A program made the translations under genes and the position numbers. From positions 6,845,001 to 6,909,000 of the forward strand of contig NC_083516.1 in assembly GCF_032362555.1 (NCBI RefSeq): a stretch of 64,000 nt of DNA, in the 5' to 3' direction. The stretch's first letter is position 1; the number at the start of each line of letters is the position of its first letter. This DNA comes from Amyelois transitella (lineage: Eukaryota > Arthropoda > Insecta > Lepidoptera > Pyralidae). Positions 25,401 through 36,670 of the stretch are shown one piece after another. Below the pieces are notes generated by a model. The model was not told the DNA's origin. It saw only the letters and a list, made by a program, of their open reading frames with translations, and did no database searches.

Positions 25401-28400
25401 TACTATGGGTTGATAATTGTTCCTCCCAGAACAAAAACTGGACGTTTTTTTCTTTCTTAATCACTACATAGTATAAAACAAAGTCGCCCATTTTGTCTGT
25501 AGTCCCTTCGTATGCATAAAACTTTAAAACTACGCAACGGATTTTGATGCGGTTTTCACTAATAGAAAGAGTATTTTCTCCGACAGGTTTTTATATATAA
25601 TTGAAATACATTGAAACTATATTAGCTGAGTTATAGCGATTTATGTCCAAGAAGTCAGAAAAAAAATCTAATTGAAGATTGCATTTGTGCGTGCGCCGCT
25701 TATACCGTTGGATACAAGTAAGAACAATGTATAGCAAAAACATTGGTCTTTATTAGTTCTACAAAAAAGTCCGCGAAGACATATATCCAGCTTTTTTATT
25801 TAAGTCACAAAAACTACTTTTCTGTATTAAAAAAACATTTAATTCGTTGGGTGATGTTTAACTGGTGATATAACCAATAATACATATATCCTTATCAAAA
25901 TAAGTAAGTTCATCATCACGAGCATTTAATTTAGATTATTTTTGCAGTTTACAGTGTGTTATTTAGACATATAGTTTAGGAGATATCACGATATTAGTAT
26001 TGCGGCACGGTACGGGCCGGCCGCGGCGGCGGGGGCAGCGTCCATATAAGACAAAAAAAAATCTGAAATCTGTACATTACTTAAATATTTTTTCCAAAAA
26101 CTGATAGGGGGGGGGGCGATCAAAGAAGAGTCACAGAAACCAAAAAACATTTTAATATTTTAAACGCGGTTAAGAGAAAGAGAAGTTATTGTGAATTGAA
26201 AATTAGTATCCAATATGTGTTGGTGCGTTGACTGTATTTCTCGAAGTAGCGGGATACACGCAAACGAAGTTGCGCGGGTCAGCTAGTTTATATTATAAAT
26301 TCTAAGGATATCAACGCCGACAAGATTGTCATCAAATATTTTGAATCCGGCCACACCTTTATGTCAGCTGATAGTTTCCATCATAGGGTAGAGCTGTCCA
26401 TAAAACGCATGAAAAACAAAATTTATGATTTCGCAGATTTTTCTCAGGCAGTTAGCACTGCAGGAAAAAATGTAAAACTTAAAGAGATGAACATGCAAGA
26501 CTTTTATGACTGGGATGATTATACCACACAATATGCACTGTCTCGAATTAAACCGCGTCCATATGTCAGCGAAATGGTTGAAGTTGAAGTTAAAAGAGGC
26601 AGTTTTGATATCACCTACAAAACAGGATTCGATCAAAATGCAATTACTGCTAGCATTATAGGAAAAAAAATTTTAAAAAGTCATGTCTTGCCTCCACCAA
26701 AAAAGAAAACTGCTCCGGAAGGAATTTCAAGAAACAAAAAAGAAAATATTTTGAAATCTTTTCAAAATATAATACCACAAAATAGAATGTCCTTTTGGAG
26801 AGAACTCCCTACTTTTGACTAATAAAATTCCTTCCAAAAACCGTTTGTTTTTAAATATTTTTTTATGTAATTTCAAATTTTAATAATAAAAAAACGTTAT
26901 ATATATACTTTAATTGTTTTTTTTTTCAAATAATACATATTTTATTCGATAGAAAATACATTCCTTTTTGTATACACACATGTTTGAGAAGAGCTAACGA
27001 AAAAGCGGTATCTCAATTTTAATTCTATAGTTTACTAAGCGGTGTAACCGTATCTCATGAATAAAGTACATTATTATACATTTTTGATAATTTAACTAAT
27101 GTGATAACAAATACACCCTATATAATATATAAATAATATTTAACAAATAAAAAAAACTATACATAAAGTATATATATAACTATTTTTACATAACTTCAAT
27201 TATCTCAAAACTCGCTTTCTTTGAGTTACCGCTTTTGCGCTTAGTTGGGCAGAATTAGCGGCTCAACTCTTAAAACGGGCCACCGCCAGAGAGGTTGGGG
27301 AGGGGGTGGGGAGGGTGGGGGAGGGTTTGTATGACCCCCCCCCAAGTATTTTTTTTTGCCGGAAGCCCCCCCTTTTTTTTATACGAATTTTTGAAAATCT
27401 TAAAAATTGCACTAAACAACGCAATATTTTCGGTTTGTCATTGTAAACTGTGTTAATTTAGTATTAAATAATTGCTTAAAAGTAAAAACAAAAATGACAC
27501 TAACAATGAACAGAATGCAATCCGCCGTTTTGGTTATGTGCTACTGTCAACTTATCTACTGACTTGGAAAGTAGCTGTCGGTAAACGGACAGCAGGGGGT
27601 GCAGGGGGGCGCAGCCCCTCCGCACGGGGGTGTGGGCGCAATGAAAAGAAACAAATTAGTCACAAATCAAACTCGATTTGGTTAGGTTAGGTTAGGTTGG
27701 TGTAAACCACCAAAGCAGAGCGAGCGAAGCGAGCAGAGCGTTCAAACTGAGTAAAAAAGTATAATAGACAGTACGTATAGATTAGGTTAGGTTTAACTCA
27801 CCTTCACCCCTTTCATCCCATCTGACTTTCCCCTCCCTTGCCCATCTGGCGGTTAATGACCTTTAGCACACTTTTTATATGAAAACTTTAAAAATTCGTA
27901 AAAAATAACTATAGGCTTCCGGCAAGGGGGGGTCACGGGAGGGGGGTGTTAACCCCTCCCCCATCCCCCTGCCCCCTCCGGCGGTGGCCCGTTTCAAGAG
28001 TTTAACCAAATTAGCTAACCTTCGGAAATATGAACTGATCACGCTCCTGCTCCGTTATTTAAATTAAACCACTACTCTGCCAAATTAGTATATCTCTAAT
28101 CCAAACCTAGAGGTACATTATCTGCGGGTGTCAAAGGTTATGTATGTACTAGAGGCAAAGGTATGGCGAGCTGCTAGTGTTATTTATAGGATTTGAAACA
28201 AAAATTATAAATTATTGTGAAATGCAACAGAAAGCTGTAAAAATACATTAAGTAATTACCTTGTCCTCGTGCATAATCAATATCTAGATTTTGAAGTCGC
28301 TGTTTAATTTTGTAATCTAATTTTCCCCGAACCAGCTTATCATTTTCTGTTGATGGATGTGGTTTCTCGTCTTCGGGTTCCTCACTAGGAGGTCGCCTCA

Positions 28401-28704
28401 CAAAACGGCCAAACGTTTCGACACTTTCGTCATTAATTTTCTGTACTTTCTCTGTTTCCTCAGTTTCGTCGTCGGTATTATCAGATTCCTCCAAGTCATA
28501 GTACTTTCTCAAATTTTCTACTGACGTTTCGTTTACAGGGCGTCCACGTTTATCAACGGCATATTTCACTTTAAAATTATCGCCACTAAACATAGACTGG
28601 AATCTTTTATCGATTTTTACTTTACGTTTATGCTTAGGAATCGGTTTATATCGAGGATCGTTGAGATATTTTGCAAATCGTGAGTCTTTAAGAATATCTC
28701 CCAT
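19485..28704 (-). CDS. ESF1: ESF1 pre-rRNA-processing protein
   Basis: Nucleolar factor required for 18S rRNA production. Eight exons read 28704-28260, 22291-22165, 22002-21900, 21716-21599, 21225-21035, 20819-20618, 20453-20253 and 20170-19485, in phase throughout, giving 690 aa. The N-terminus ([20 protein letters not shown]) and the central RNP-like region ([40 protein letters not shown]) are typical of the family. The C-terminus is an acidic and lysine-rich stretch with the conserved block [11 protein letters not shown] and, near the end, [20 protein letters not shown]. Intron 1 is about 6 kb and carries two DNA elements. Intron 2 begins AG|GCAAGT, a GC-AG intron; only this reading keeps the phase and gives the [13 protein letters not shown] junction. 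Confidence 0.95.
23568..26822 (+). pseudogene. Transposase-like gene of the 4.6-kb element, interrupted
   Basis: Part 1 (23568 to about 24600) starts [20 protein letters not shown], has an acidic [10 protein letters not shown] stretch, and a cysteine motif [10 protein letters not shown] followed by [19 protein letters not shown]. The frame then changes near 24600 (one frameshift, or less likely a tiny intron) and continues to about 25468 with [15 protein letters not shown] and [18 protein letters not shown] dispersed repeat (25469-26288) interrupts it; coding resumes with [20 protein letters not shown] and ends with a basic tail at 26822. The [12 protein letters not shown] and SADSFHH blocks probably hold acidic catalytic residues, judging by conservation in multicopy arthropod proteins. 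The host function, if any, is unknown. Confidence 0.7.
25469..26288 (+). repeat. Dispersed repeat nested in the transposase-like gene
   Basis: Starts tagtataaaacaaagtcgcc, then aaactacgcaacggattttg, and ends gttgcgcgggtcagctagtt. Head and tail match a common lepidopteran repeat. It includes a GC-rich patch (ggtacgggccggccgcggcg near 26010). Inserted after the ESF1 intron transposon, so it is younger than that element. Confidence 0.75.
27257..28016. mobile_element. G-rich inverted-repeat element without transposase, ESF1 intron 1
   Basis: Inverted ends aactcttaaaacgggccacc (27265-27287) and its complement at 27980-28002 match over 23 bp with one mismatch. Inside lie G-runs (ggggagggggtggggagggt), a patch ggcgcagcccctccgcacgg, and three TTAGG units at 27680-27700. 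It directly abuts the AATT flank of the 4.6-kb element, so one inserted beside the other. No coding capacity; a non-autonomous DNA element is the likely class. Confidence 0.6.
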
Positions 28705-28862
28705 TCTGGTTGCTGTATATTATTTTCTGTTTTGATGAGAGTCCACTACGTTGTTGATTATCTCACTAAATAAAGTAAAATTCGTAAAATAAACACATGA
28801 AATCCTAGGTACCTAACTTGGATAGGTTATGATCACAAATATTAATAAATAAGGTTATGATC

Positions 28863-30246
28863 TAGGAATGTGAAAAAAAAATCGATTATGGAAAAAATCG
28901 ATTAAAAATCGATTTTTTTAAAGTAAAAATCGATTTTTATACTTGATTTTTTTTTCATTAATAATCGATTAAAAATCGATTTTTATAATCATCCAATAAA
29001 TGCACCCCGAAATTATGTTTTTGTCTTCTGGCTTTGAGCCCGGAACGCGAACTGCCAAAGAATACTATCATAGCTCCATAATATTACATTAACGCCATCT
29101 GTGCATTCTTTCTGTGCTCTTAAAACAGTTTAGATGATTAATTTAATCAAACATTCTCTAGTTGGAATTAGTCAATGAACAGTATGTTACCGGTTGATAT
29201 TTTATTCATTATTCGTTGCTGAAACTTCATTTTTCAAACTTGATTACATACAGGGTGACATTTAAACAACTGCATCCTTTTAAACATAGACTATACCCAT
29301 GCTTCTGAGCCGTTTGAGCCTATTTTTATTTAAATTAAACATCATCATTTTCACATTTAAAAAACCCTCAAAAATACGTCACACGCTTTATTAAGACCAA
29401 TACTACAAAAATAATTTTAAACTAAACATGTAAATAAATGTCTGAAAAATAAATTATTTTTCTAGTATCAAGATCAAGTAAAGTGCAGAGTTGTCGAGAT
29501 CGCTCAGCTGAATGCATTGTGTCGTTGACCTCTGAATCTTACGCGTCGCTTTTCCGCCGGCCGGGGTGATATTACGTATTTAGGATCGTGGATTTTGATA
29601 CTTTTATTTTTTTTTTCGTACTTTCTGAAATATGAACCGATATTTTTCTTTTTACGTTTTTAAATATCCTTTAGATAAGTACACTTAACAGTGCCGTGTG
29701 GTTCCCGGCAGTGCCGTGTGGTTCCCGGCACTATTACAAAAAAGAATAGGACCACTCCATCTCTTTCCCATGGATGTCGTAAAAGGCGACTAAGGGATAG
29801 GCTTATAAACTTAGGATTTCTCTTTTAGGCGATGGGCTAGCAACCTGTCACTATTTGAATCTCGGTTCTATCATTAAGCCAAATAGCTGAACGTGGCCAT
29901 TCAGTCTTTTCAAGACTGTTGGCTCTGTCTACCCCGCAAGGGATATAGACGTGACCATATGTATGTATGTATGTATGTAACAGTTAAATTTATGCAGTTG
30001 AATTAAATGTCAGCCTGTATAAGAAGTTACTGATTTTGTTGTTTATTTTTAATGAATAAATCTATTGATATAATGTATATGGCGTTTATTTTGACATAAA
30101 TTGAAAAATTTGGAAAAAATCTATCAATATAATAAAATCGATTATTTTCTTAAGAAAAATCGATTATTTGTTAATCGATTTTTCATACTTAAAAAATAAA
30201 TCGATTATATAAAAATCGATTTTTTATCAGCAATGTCACATCCCTA
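28863..30246. mobile_element. Non-autonomous hAT-like element with 8-bp target duplication
   Basis: Ends are TAGGAATGTGA and, complemented, TAGGGATGTGAC. Immediately outside both is TTATGATC (28855-28862 and 30247-30254), an 8-bp duplication as made by hAT transposases. About 100 bp at each end are packed with ATCGATT/AAATCGAT units, the subterminal repeats expected in hAT ends. No transposase remains. A (TATG)n SINE (29691-29979) is nested inside. It starts about 160 bp upstream of the ESF1 start codon, so it may affect that promoter. TTATGATC also occurs by chance or duplication at 28827-28834. Confidence 0.88.
29691..29979 (+). repeat. (TATG)n SINE, full-length copy with doubled head
   Basis: Head gtgccgtgtggttcccggca occurs twice in tandem, then gaataggaccactccatctc, catggatgtcgtaaaaggcg, gcgatgggctagcaacctgt, ttggctctgtctaccccgca, and a tail of TATG units. 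This is the reference copy used here for the family, which recurs more than ten times in the window. Confidence 0.88.
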
Positions 30247-30551
30247 TTATGATCCGATATCACTTCTTTGGATTGGATACGCGACCCGCGTGCGTGTGGG
30301 TGACAAACGTAACAAATTAATGACATTGACAATTGAGTCTGTAAGACAAGGCCGAAGTACGAATATTAAAATTTTTCAGGAGAAACGTTTTAAGATTTTT
30401 ATAGATTTATATTATGTTTTTCTGCCAACACTAATGTGAAATAATAATTTGTTTTTAGCAGAAATATACCTTATACAATATTGAATTTAACTACGGAATT
30501 TAAAAGAGTGGGTTATATATTTATTTATACTACATTTCACACTATTTCACA

Positions 30552-30815
30552 CACCGTGTGGTTCCCGGCACCAATACATAAAAGAATAGGAATACTCCAT
30601 CTCTTTCCCATGGATGTCGTAAAAGGCGTCTAAGGGATGGGCTTACAAACTTGGAATTCTTTTTTAGGCGATGGACTAACAACCTGTCACTATTTGAATT
30701 CGAAATTCATGAAAATGAAATTCTATTATTAAGCCAAATAGCTGTACGTGGCCATTTAGTCTTTTCAAGTTCTGTCTACCCCGCAAGCGATATAGACGTG
30801 ACCATATGTATGTAT
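30552..30815 (+). repeat. (TATG)n SINE copy
   Basis: accgtgtggttcccggcacc to accatatgtatgtata; nearly full length with several small differences from the 29691 copy. Confidence 0.85.
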
Positions 30816-31794
30816 ATTTCATGAAATATTGATATATTAAGCATACAATTATGCCCTTTTCGCACCAACATTGTGCATTATTAAACAACTACTCGAACGA
30901 CTTCGTTTCGTCAAATATGCACTCTCACAGTTTTATTTATTTATTTACTCCAATAATACAACGGTAGTAGTACACCTTTTAAAGTATTTGGCAAGGAATT
31001 CTTATACACTAAAATAAAATCTTGACAGTCTTCATTTCAAATAAAAAGAAAAAATAACAAATAAAATATGGGCAAGAAACATAGAAGTTACTTACAGAAA
31101 CAAACAAGTTGAAGAAAATTCAACTTTCTCACAAAATAACAAAAAAATTCTTATAAACTTATTCCATCCATCCACATAAATATCACAATGATTTGCGTGA
31201 GCATGCGACAGAGAGGGGATTGCGCTTGCGATATGGTAGGCGTGGTCGAACATGCAAACAAACGTGGCTGACTTGCCCGCTGACCGCTGCAGTAATCGTC
31301 GATCCTTGACTGACCCCAGAGCGTGTTGGATAAGGTTCTGAAATATACACGTCAAATTTCACATACTGTTGACGATCACAGAAATAATCAGAAAATAGTT
31401 TAAGCGTTTAAGATTAGTTATAACAGGCATAAGTACACAAAATGTGACCATCTCGTTCAAAAATATTAAACAAAAAAGGTCATGTTTATGGCGATGCCGC
31501 AACTGACCAATGAGATTTTATCGCGCCAATATCATTCAAATTGTTCCTACAGGTAGAAATTAGTTTTTTAGGCACTTTATTTAACTTATTTTCGGAAATT
31601 TTAGCACTTTGGACACTCTTGTCTTACCGAAAGTGTGATATAACGTCTGCACAACGTTGTGTCCACTTGACATCAAATTCATCGTTGCCTCCCGTCACGG
31701 CATCGCAGTTGTCATCCGGAGAAGTTAAAACATAAAAAACGACAATGATGACAAAGAGATTGGTATTTAGCCTGGGCAAAGAATAGAGGAAAGT

Positions 31795-31955
31795 TTATTT
31801 TATGTAGACAGAGCCAACAGTTATAGAAAGACTAAAAGGCCTCGTCTAAAAGAAGATTCCCAACCCAAGTATATTAGCCTATACCTTAGTTACCTTTTAC
31901 GACATCCACGGGAAAGAGATGGAGTGGTCCTATTCTAAAGTATCGGAAACTGCAT
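31795..31955 (-). repeat. (TATG)n SINE, degraded copy
   Basis: Contains gtagacagagccaacagtta, then ttacgacatccacgggaaag, then ggagtggtcctattct; the centre is shortened. Confidence 0.75.
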
Positions 31956-32596
31956 GGCATTTTATTTTCGTTGGCGAATAATCCCTCAAAGTCGTTACGA
32001 TACGCGCAATGATATCAACAAATACCGCCATATTCTCACAACGAGTTAGTTACTACCTCGTTGGTTGTCTAATATGTACCTAGATTGTTATGAAAATAGA
32101 CGGTTTGTACAACGTTGTGAGAAACATGGACGTGCACGTTTCGTTGTGTTATGTATAAAACTCGCAACGACACATAAGGACAAATAAATAGTGGTCGTCG
32201 TTAAACCGTCACTATCAAAAATGTCATTTGGGCGCTGGTAGCAGCGCAAGTCTCTGAAACTATGTAATAATAGTGATGACGAAACTAGTATAATTAAACA
32301 CGTTACTGGTAATATCAATAAAAAAAATTACCCATTTCCAGAAAAAGATAACCTTATTTATAAGAAGGTACTTTAAAAAAAGGTACCTTCAAAAAAGAAG
32401 TGGGAGAGGTACTTTGGTTACACAATAACACACTATTTACTTGGGCACAAGAACGATGTCACAAAACGAATAAAAAAGCCACAAAATACCGATACCTATT
32501 CGACAACGGTTAAATAACCTTTGGAAAGCCGTTTTCAGAACAAGGAATAGTTGACTACGCTCGTGTCTTACCGACGCAATCTAACCAAAGAATTAA

Positions 32597-33083
<487 letters not shown>

Positions 33084-33746
33084 CAGAAATTTAACCTCAT
33101 ATGTGCTCTCAATACTGCAACATGTTGGAATATTTTCAATGGAAATATGGAAAGCCATTTGAATAAATTAGAAAATAACGACAAAACAGATGTAGAGAGT
33201 ATGTAGATAAATGAATTTTAGATCTTGTTTTGTCAGTAAGGCTTGTTCTAATAAATCTTAGAAATATTATTATAAGCTACTAATGATGGGAAAGACTTAC
33301 CTGCATTTATTAATTAAATTATTATTTCTGTTATGTCAAAAACTCAGGAGATAAATTAGGGGACAAATGAAATATTAATCATATGTTAGTGTTAATATTA
33401 GTTGAATCCTGCAACACTTTTTCATTCTAGTATTATTGTCCTTACTACAACCATTGTTTTATCCTTTGGACAGAGTTTAGGAGAATTATTTAATATGTGA
33501 TAACAATAATTATGATATCATGCGATATGGGATACAGGAAATATGTTAGCTGCAAATAGTACAAAGTTGTAAAAATATATGTGTCAGCATTCTATTAAGT
33601 TTTTCATTATAATTTTATATTTAAAAATTTTACTCATGGGAAATATTTTATTTCTTATATATTAAAACTAATAAATTTTCAAAAACACAATTGGATATGG
33701 TGTGAGAATTTATTTATGGAGTTATAAAATAATGAAGTAAAATAAA
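33084..33746. other. Convergent 3' region between TRIAP1 and SPT4
   Basis: AT-rich UTR sequence. It holds TRIAP1 polyadenylation signals (33162, 33250) and, on the minus strand, the SPT4 signal at 33714-33709. I see no repeat and no other gene. Confidence 0.55.
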
Positions 33747-34996
33747 TTATCTTTGGCTTGTGTCTCTTGGCCTGTAGACATAGCCTCTGCTTTTCATTTC
33801 ACGGATTACTCCAGCAGGAAGCCTACCAGACACTGATATTGCATACACTCCTTTACAAAAACGACCTGTAAAGAGAGAGAATCAAATATTTTGTATAAAA
33901 TCTTTGAAAAGCTTCAAATATGGGAATAGATGAAAACTTAATTAGATAAAACAATTGCTAGAAAAGTTGTATAACTGACTTAGAACAAAACATTTAGGAA
34001 AAAAAGAGATACATACTGATTCTCTGCCATTTGCATACCCAGCTGTCTTCAGGACTCATAACTGCAATCATACTAAAATAGAAAAATATGTTTATGAAAT
34101 GGGATCAAACAAAATAACAAAGGTATGCACATTAATATTGTGGGCTCTAAACTAATTAATCGTAAATTTTCCACATCTAAATTTCTGTGTAACAGGGTGA
34201 TGCAGTTTCACATTTTATGGTGGTCATGTACTTATGTATGACTTTAGAGTAATTAGTAGGCTTATGTGCCTATGTGATTTAATTGCTTACAGATGCTCAA
34301 ACTTCACAATGATAGGTTTATGAAGCCCATTCTCTAATGATTTTTGTGTAACTTTAACATCTTCATTGGCGTCTCGGTCAAGTTTCTACTAGATATTTAA
34401 AGGTGTTCAAAGGTTAAAGCACATTTAAAACACATACAAAACCAATTCCAAAATCTTTAGATCTAGAATAAAAGGCTGTTCACTAAAATGCATATTTATT
34501 TTAGTGAACAGCAGACTTACCCGTCAAAATTATTACTTGTACAGTCATACACATTATCTTTATTATTTTTCATACGTAGAAACTCATCACAGTTGTCACA
34601 TCCATCATATTCAAATTGGTCAAAAGTCTGAAATTGTAAATGTTGATAGATTAGATATTAGGGTTCAGTTGTTTGTACATGTACTATTCGTATAGGTACG
34701 TATAGTATTATTTTTAAGAATACATTGAAAAATAGAACAATAACATGCAAAAAATGTAAAGGTTCCATATGCGACCTGTATTTTCTGTTACAGTAAATAC
34801 CTAAGCATTAATACTTTAACATCTACACGCGAAGAATGTCAATGTCTTTTTATTTTAAAGAAATACCTAAGCAGTTTCATATTAGTCAAATAGAATTGCT
34901 TTGATTCAAATGAGGGTCGTGGTTTACCTTTATCAATGAACACACCAAACATGCTCGTAATCCTCTAAGATCTTTTGGTACCGTGTCGAGGGACAT
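33747..34996 (-). CDS. SUPT4H1: Transcription elongation factor SPT4
   Basis: Zinc-binding partner of SPT5 in the DSIF complex, which controls RNA polymerase II pausing and elongation. Four exons read 34996-34928, 34627-34521, 34072-34017 and 33865-33747, in phase, giving 116 aa (human is 117). Exon 1 is [23 protein letters not shown]. The four zinc ligands are CLVC and CDNC ([13 protein letters not shown]). [14 protein letters not shown] and [20 protein letters not shown] are family blocks. Intron 2 starts with a strong hairpin 8 nt after the donor. The downstream gene TRIAP1 converges on it. Confidence 0.96.
34475..34512. repeat. 14-bp perfect hairpin next to the SPT4 intron 2 donor
   Basis: gctgttcactaaaa and ttttagtgaacagc pair around a 10-nt loop. 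In the SPT4 transcript the stem begins 8 nt after the exon 2 splice donor. Confidence 0.85.
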
Positions 34997-35596
34997 TATT
35001 GCTTGGAATAGTAATAATATTTTTATTGGCTACAAAATAAATGATTGCTTGAAAATCTGTAATTTACTTGTATTGAATGAAAAATAATTGTGAAGTGGTT
35101 GTATTGTAGGTAGGTAGTGTATATTCTTCGTCTTGTGCGTGTTGTTTACTGTTTTGGTAGTTTCAAAAAGTTGACAATGACAACTGTCATTTTATAGTTA
35201 CACTTGATGACGTATATGTATTTTCTTTTTTCTTCTTCATAGAAACTGATATAGTAGCATTATGTGAACGGGTCAGTGCGCCAAAGTTAAGACTCACACG
35301 TGCTAACTAGGCATAGTACACTCGAGACTGCGTAAGTAAACTTACATATGCGTATTAATTGCATGATACACTATAACACGTAAAAACTTTGCGTGCTTTC
35401 CACAGCTCCATTTGCACATCTATCCATTTATATTATTTATGGTGCCTAGATAAAAAGAAAATAACAGTATTTTGAGGTCAGGGACGTACATAAGTTTAAA
35501 AAAAATAGAGCTTTTGGCGGTAAAACGCCAACGAGGTATTTATAATGATATTTGAAACATTCGAAAATATAAAATGTGGATGAAGCGAAGGAAGTA

Positions 35597-35668
35597 TGCA
35601 GAGATCGTGGCAAGTAGAAACATGTAGTCTCTGCCTACTCCTCCGGGAAAAAGGCGTGATTATATGTA
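35597..35668 (+). repeat. 3' end of RTE-like LINE family
   Basis: gagatcgtggcaagtagaaa, tagtctctgcctactcctcc, then aaaaaggcgtgattatatgt. It matches 55493-55566, and its end matches 54875-54912. Translated, the family end resembles [17 protein letters not shown], a plausible LINE ORF terminus. Confidence 0.65.
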
Positions 35669-35839
35669 TGTATTGAAACATTTTCTCTCTCTCTCTCTCA
35701 TCTCTGCGTATTCCCGGTTGCACCCTTCACAGAAGTGTTTTGGGGTCCGGGGTCAACCTTCAGACTTTTCTCTCTCAACTTGGTCCAGTTTTCGGTGTCC
35801 TCGGATTTCAGGCCATAGGCTTGTCCAGCCATAATCTCT

Positions 35840-36670
35840 TCGGCCTGCCCTTTCTACCTAGGTTTGGCGGAGGGGGCATGGTCAGGCATAATCTGTTCTC
35901 CAAGTAGTCTGCCGGTTTTTGCAAGACGTGAACGCACCAGCGTAGGTAGCGGTCTTTTGTCTGCTATGTCACGGACATGCAAGCTGCCACGGATATGAGA
36001 GTTCCTCACGTGGTCCTTACGTGACATGCAGGTTTTGTTTGTACCGCTCCAACACTGGCCTCCAATACGTCTCACTGCCATAGAACAGGACAGGCCTAAT
36101 GATGGATTTAAAGACCTTTTGGGGCATTTTAGGGTTACAGACGACACCTGCCAACTCAGGCCGTCGGTCGTCGTAATCGATGTCCTTAGTAGCATCGAGT
36201 ACAGATTTAAAGTAGGTATTTAAAGTGGTCGAACGCATTGAACCAGGTTATCGCCTATGCGTAAAGGTGGGGGATCTTCATCATAGGCTATTTACTCCAT
36301 CTTAGCCAAGAGATTCACCTCCAAGCGTTTGCCCGTCGCATCAGTATCTCACTGTCCGAATCCGCCAGCGTGATATCACCAATATACATGACTAGCCACG
36401 GGGACTGCTCCCGAGTGCCACTTTCGACACCTCATCCAATATCCACACTGAGCATAAGTGAATTGAGGACTGACCCTTGATGAACTCCGACTGAGCCGGG
36501 TTTGGCCAACAGCGGTCCAGACTAAAGAACCTGAGTCGCGATACATGTCGCAAATTACATGAATATAGATTTTTGGAACCCTTTTAGATGTCAGTGCTCA
36601 CCAGATCAATGCTGGAGGAACGTAAAGAAGCCTTCTCCATATCTAAAATGAGAGGCGTGCCTTCGTTCTG
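35840..36670 (-). mobile_element. Degenerate RTE-type LINE relic
   Basis: Minus-strand translation in broken frames gives IIRPVLFYGSETYWRPVLER, KDHVRNSHIRGSLHVRDIAD and, further upstream, RLSRSSSRVSPQFTYAQ. These match the order QGSxLSPFLF, then VRPALLYGSE, then RVRNEYIRGSL of RTE reverse transcriptases. Several stops and frame changes show it is old. The 5' end is missing. Confidence 0.75.

Larger units (their letters stand above)
22604..27252 (+). mobile_element. 4.6-kb DNA transposon of unassigned family, ESF1 intron 1
   Basis: Ends are inverted repeats of about 32 bp with three mismatches: ctgccctgctaagcgcaaaa at the left and, complemented, ctgcccaactaagcgcaaaa at the right. Both are flanked by AATT, a possible 4-bp target duplication, although its symmetry makes the exact boundary ambiguous. 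Versions of aagcggtatctca recur inside both ends (22622, about 22880-22985, 27003, 27037), as transposase-binding sites do in several superfamilies. The element carries one transposase-like gene, broken by a frame change and by a nested repeat. It lies antisense to ESF1. A 4-bp AT-rich target suggests Sola-like or Kolobok-like elements; this is inference. Confidence 0.8.

Noticed and set aside
23568-26822. Domesticated host gene in the ESF1 intron
   Set aside because: The frame change, the nested repeat and intact element ends point to a dead transposon gene instead.
27680-27700. Telomeric TTAGG array
   Set aside because: Only three units, inside a repeat element with its own inverted ends; not a telomere or a fusion point on this evidence.
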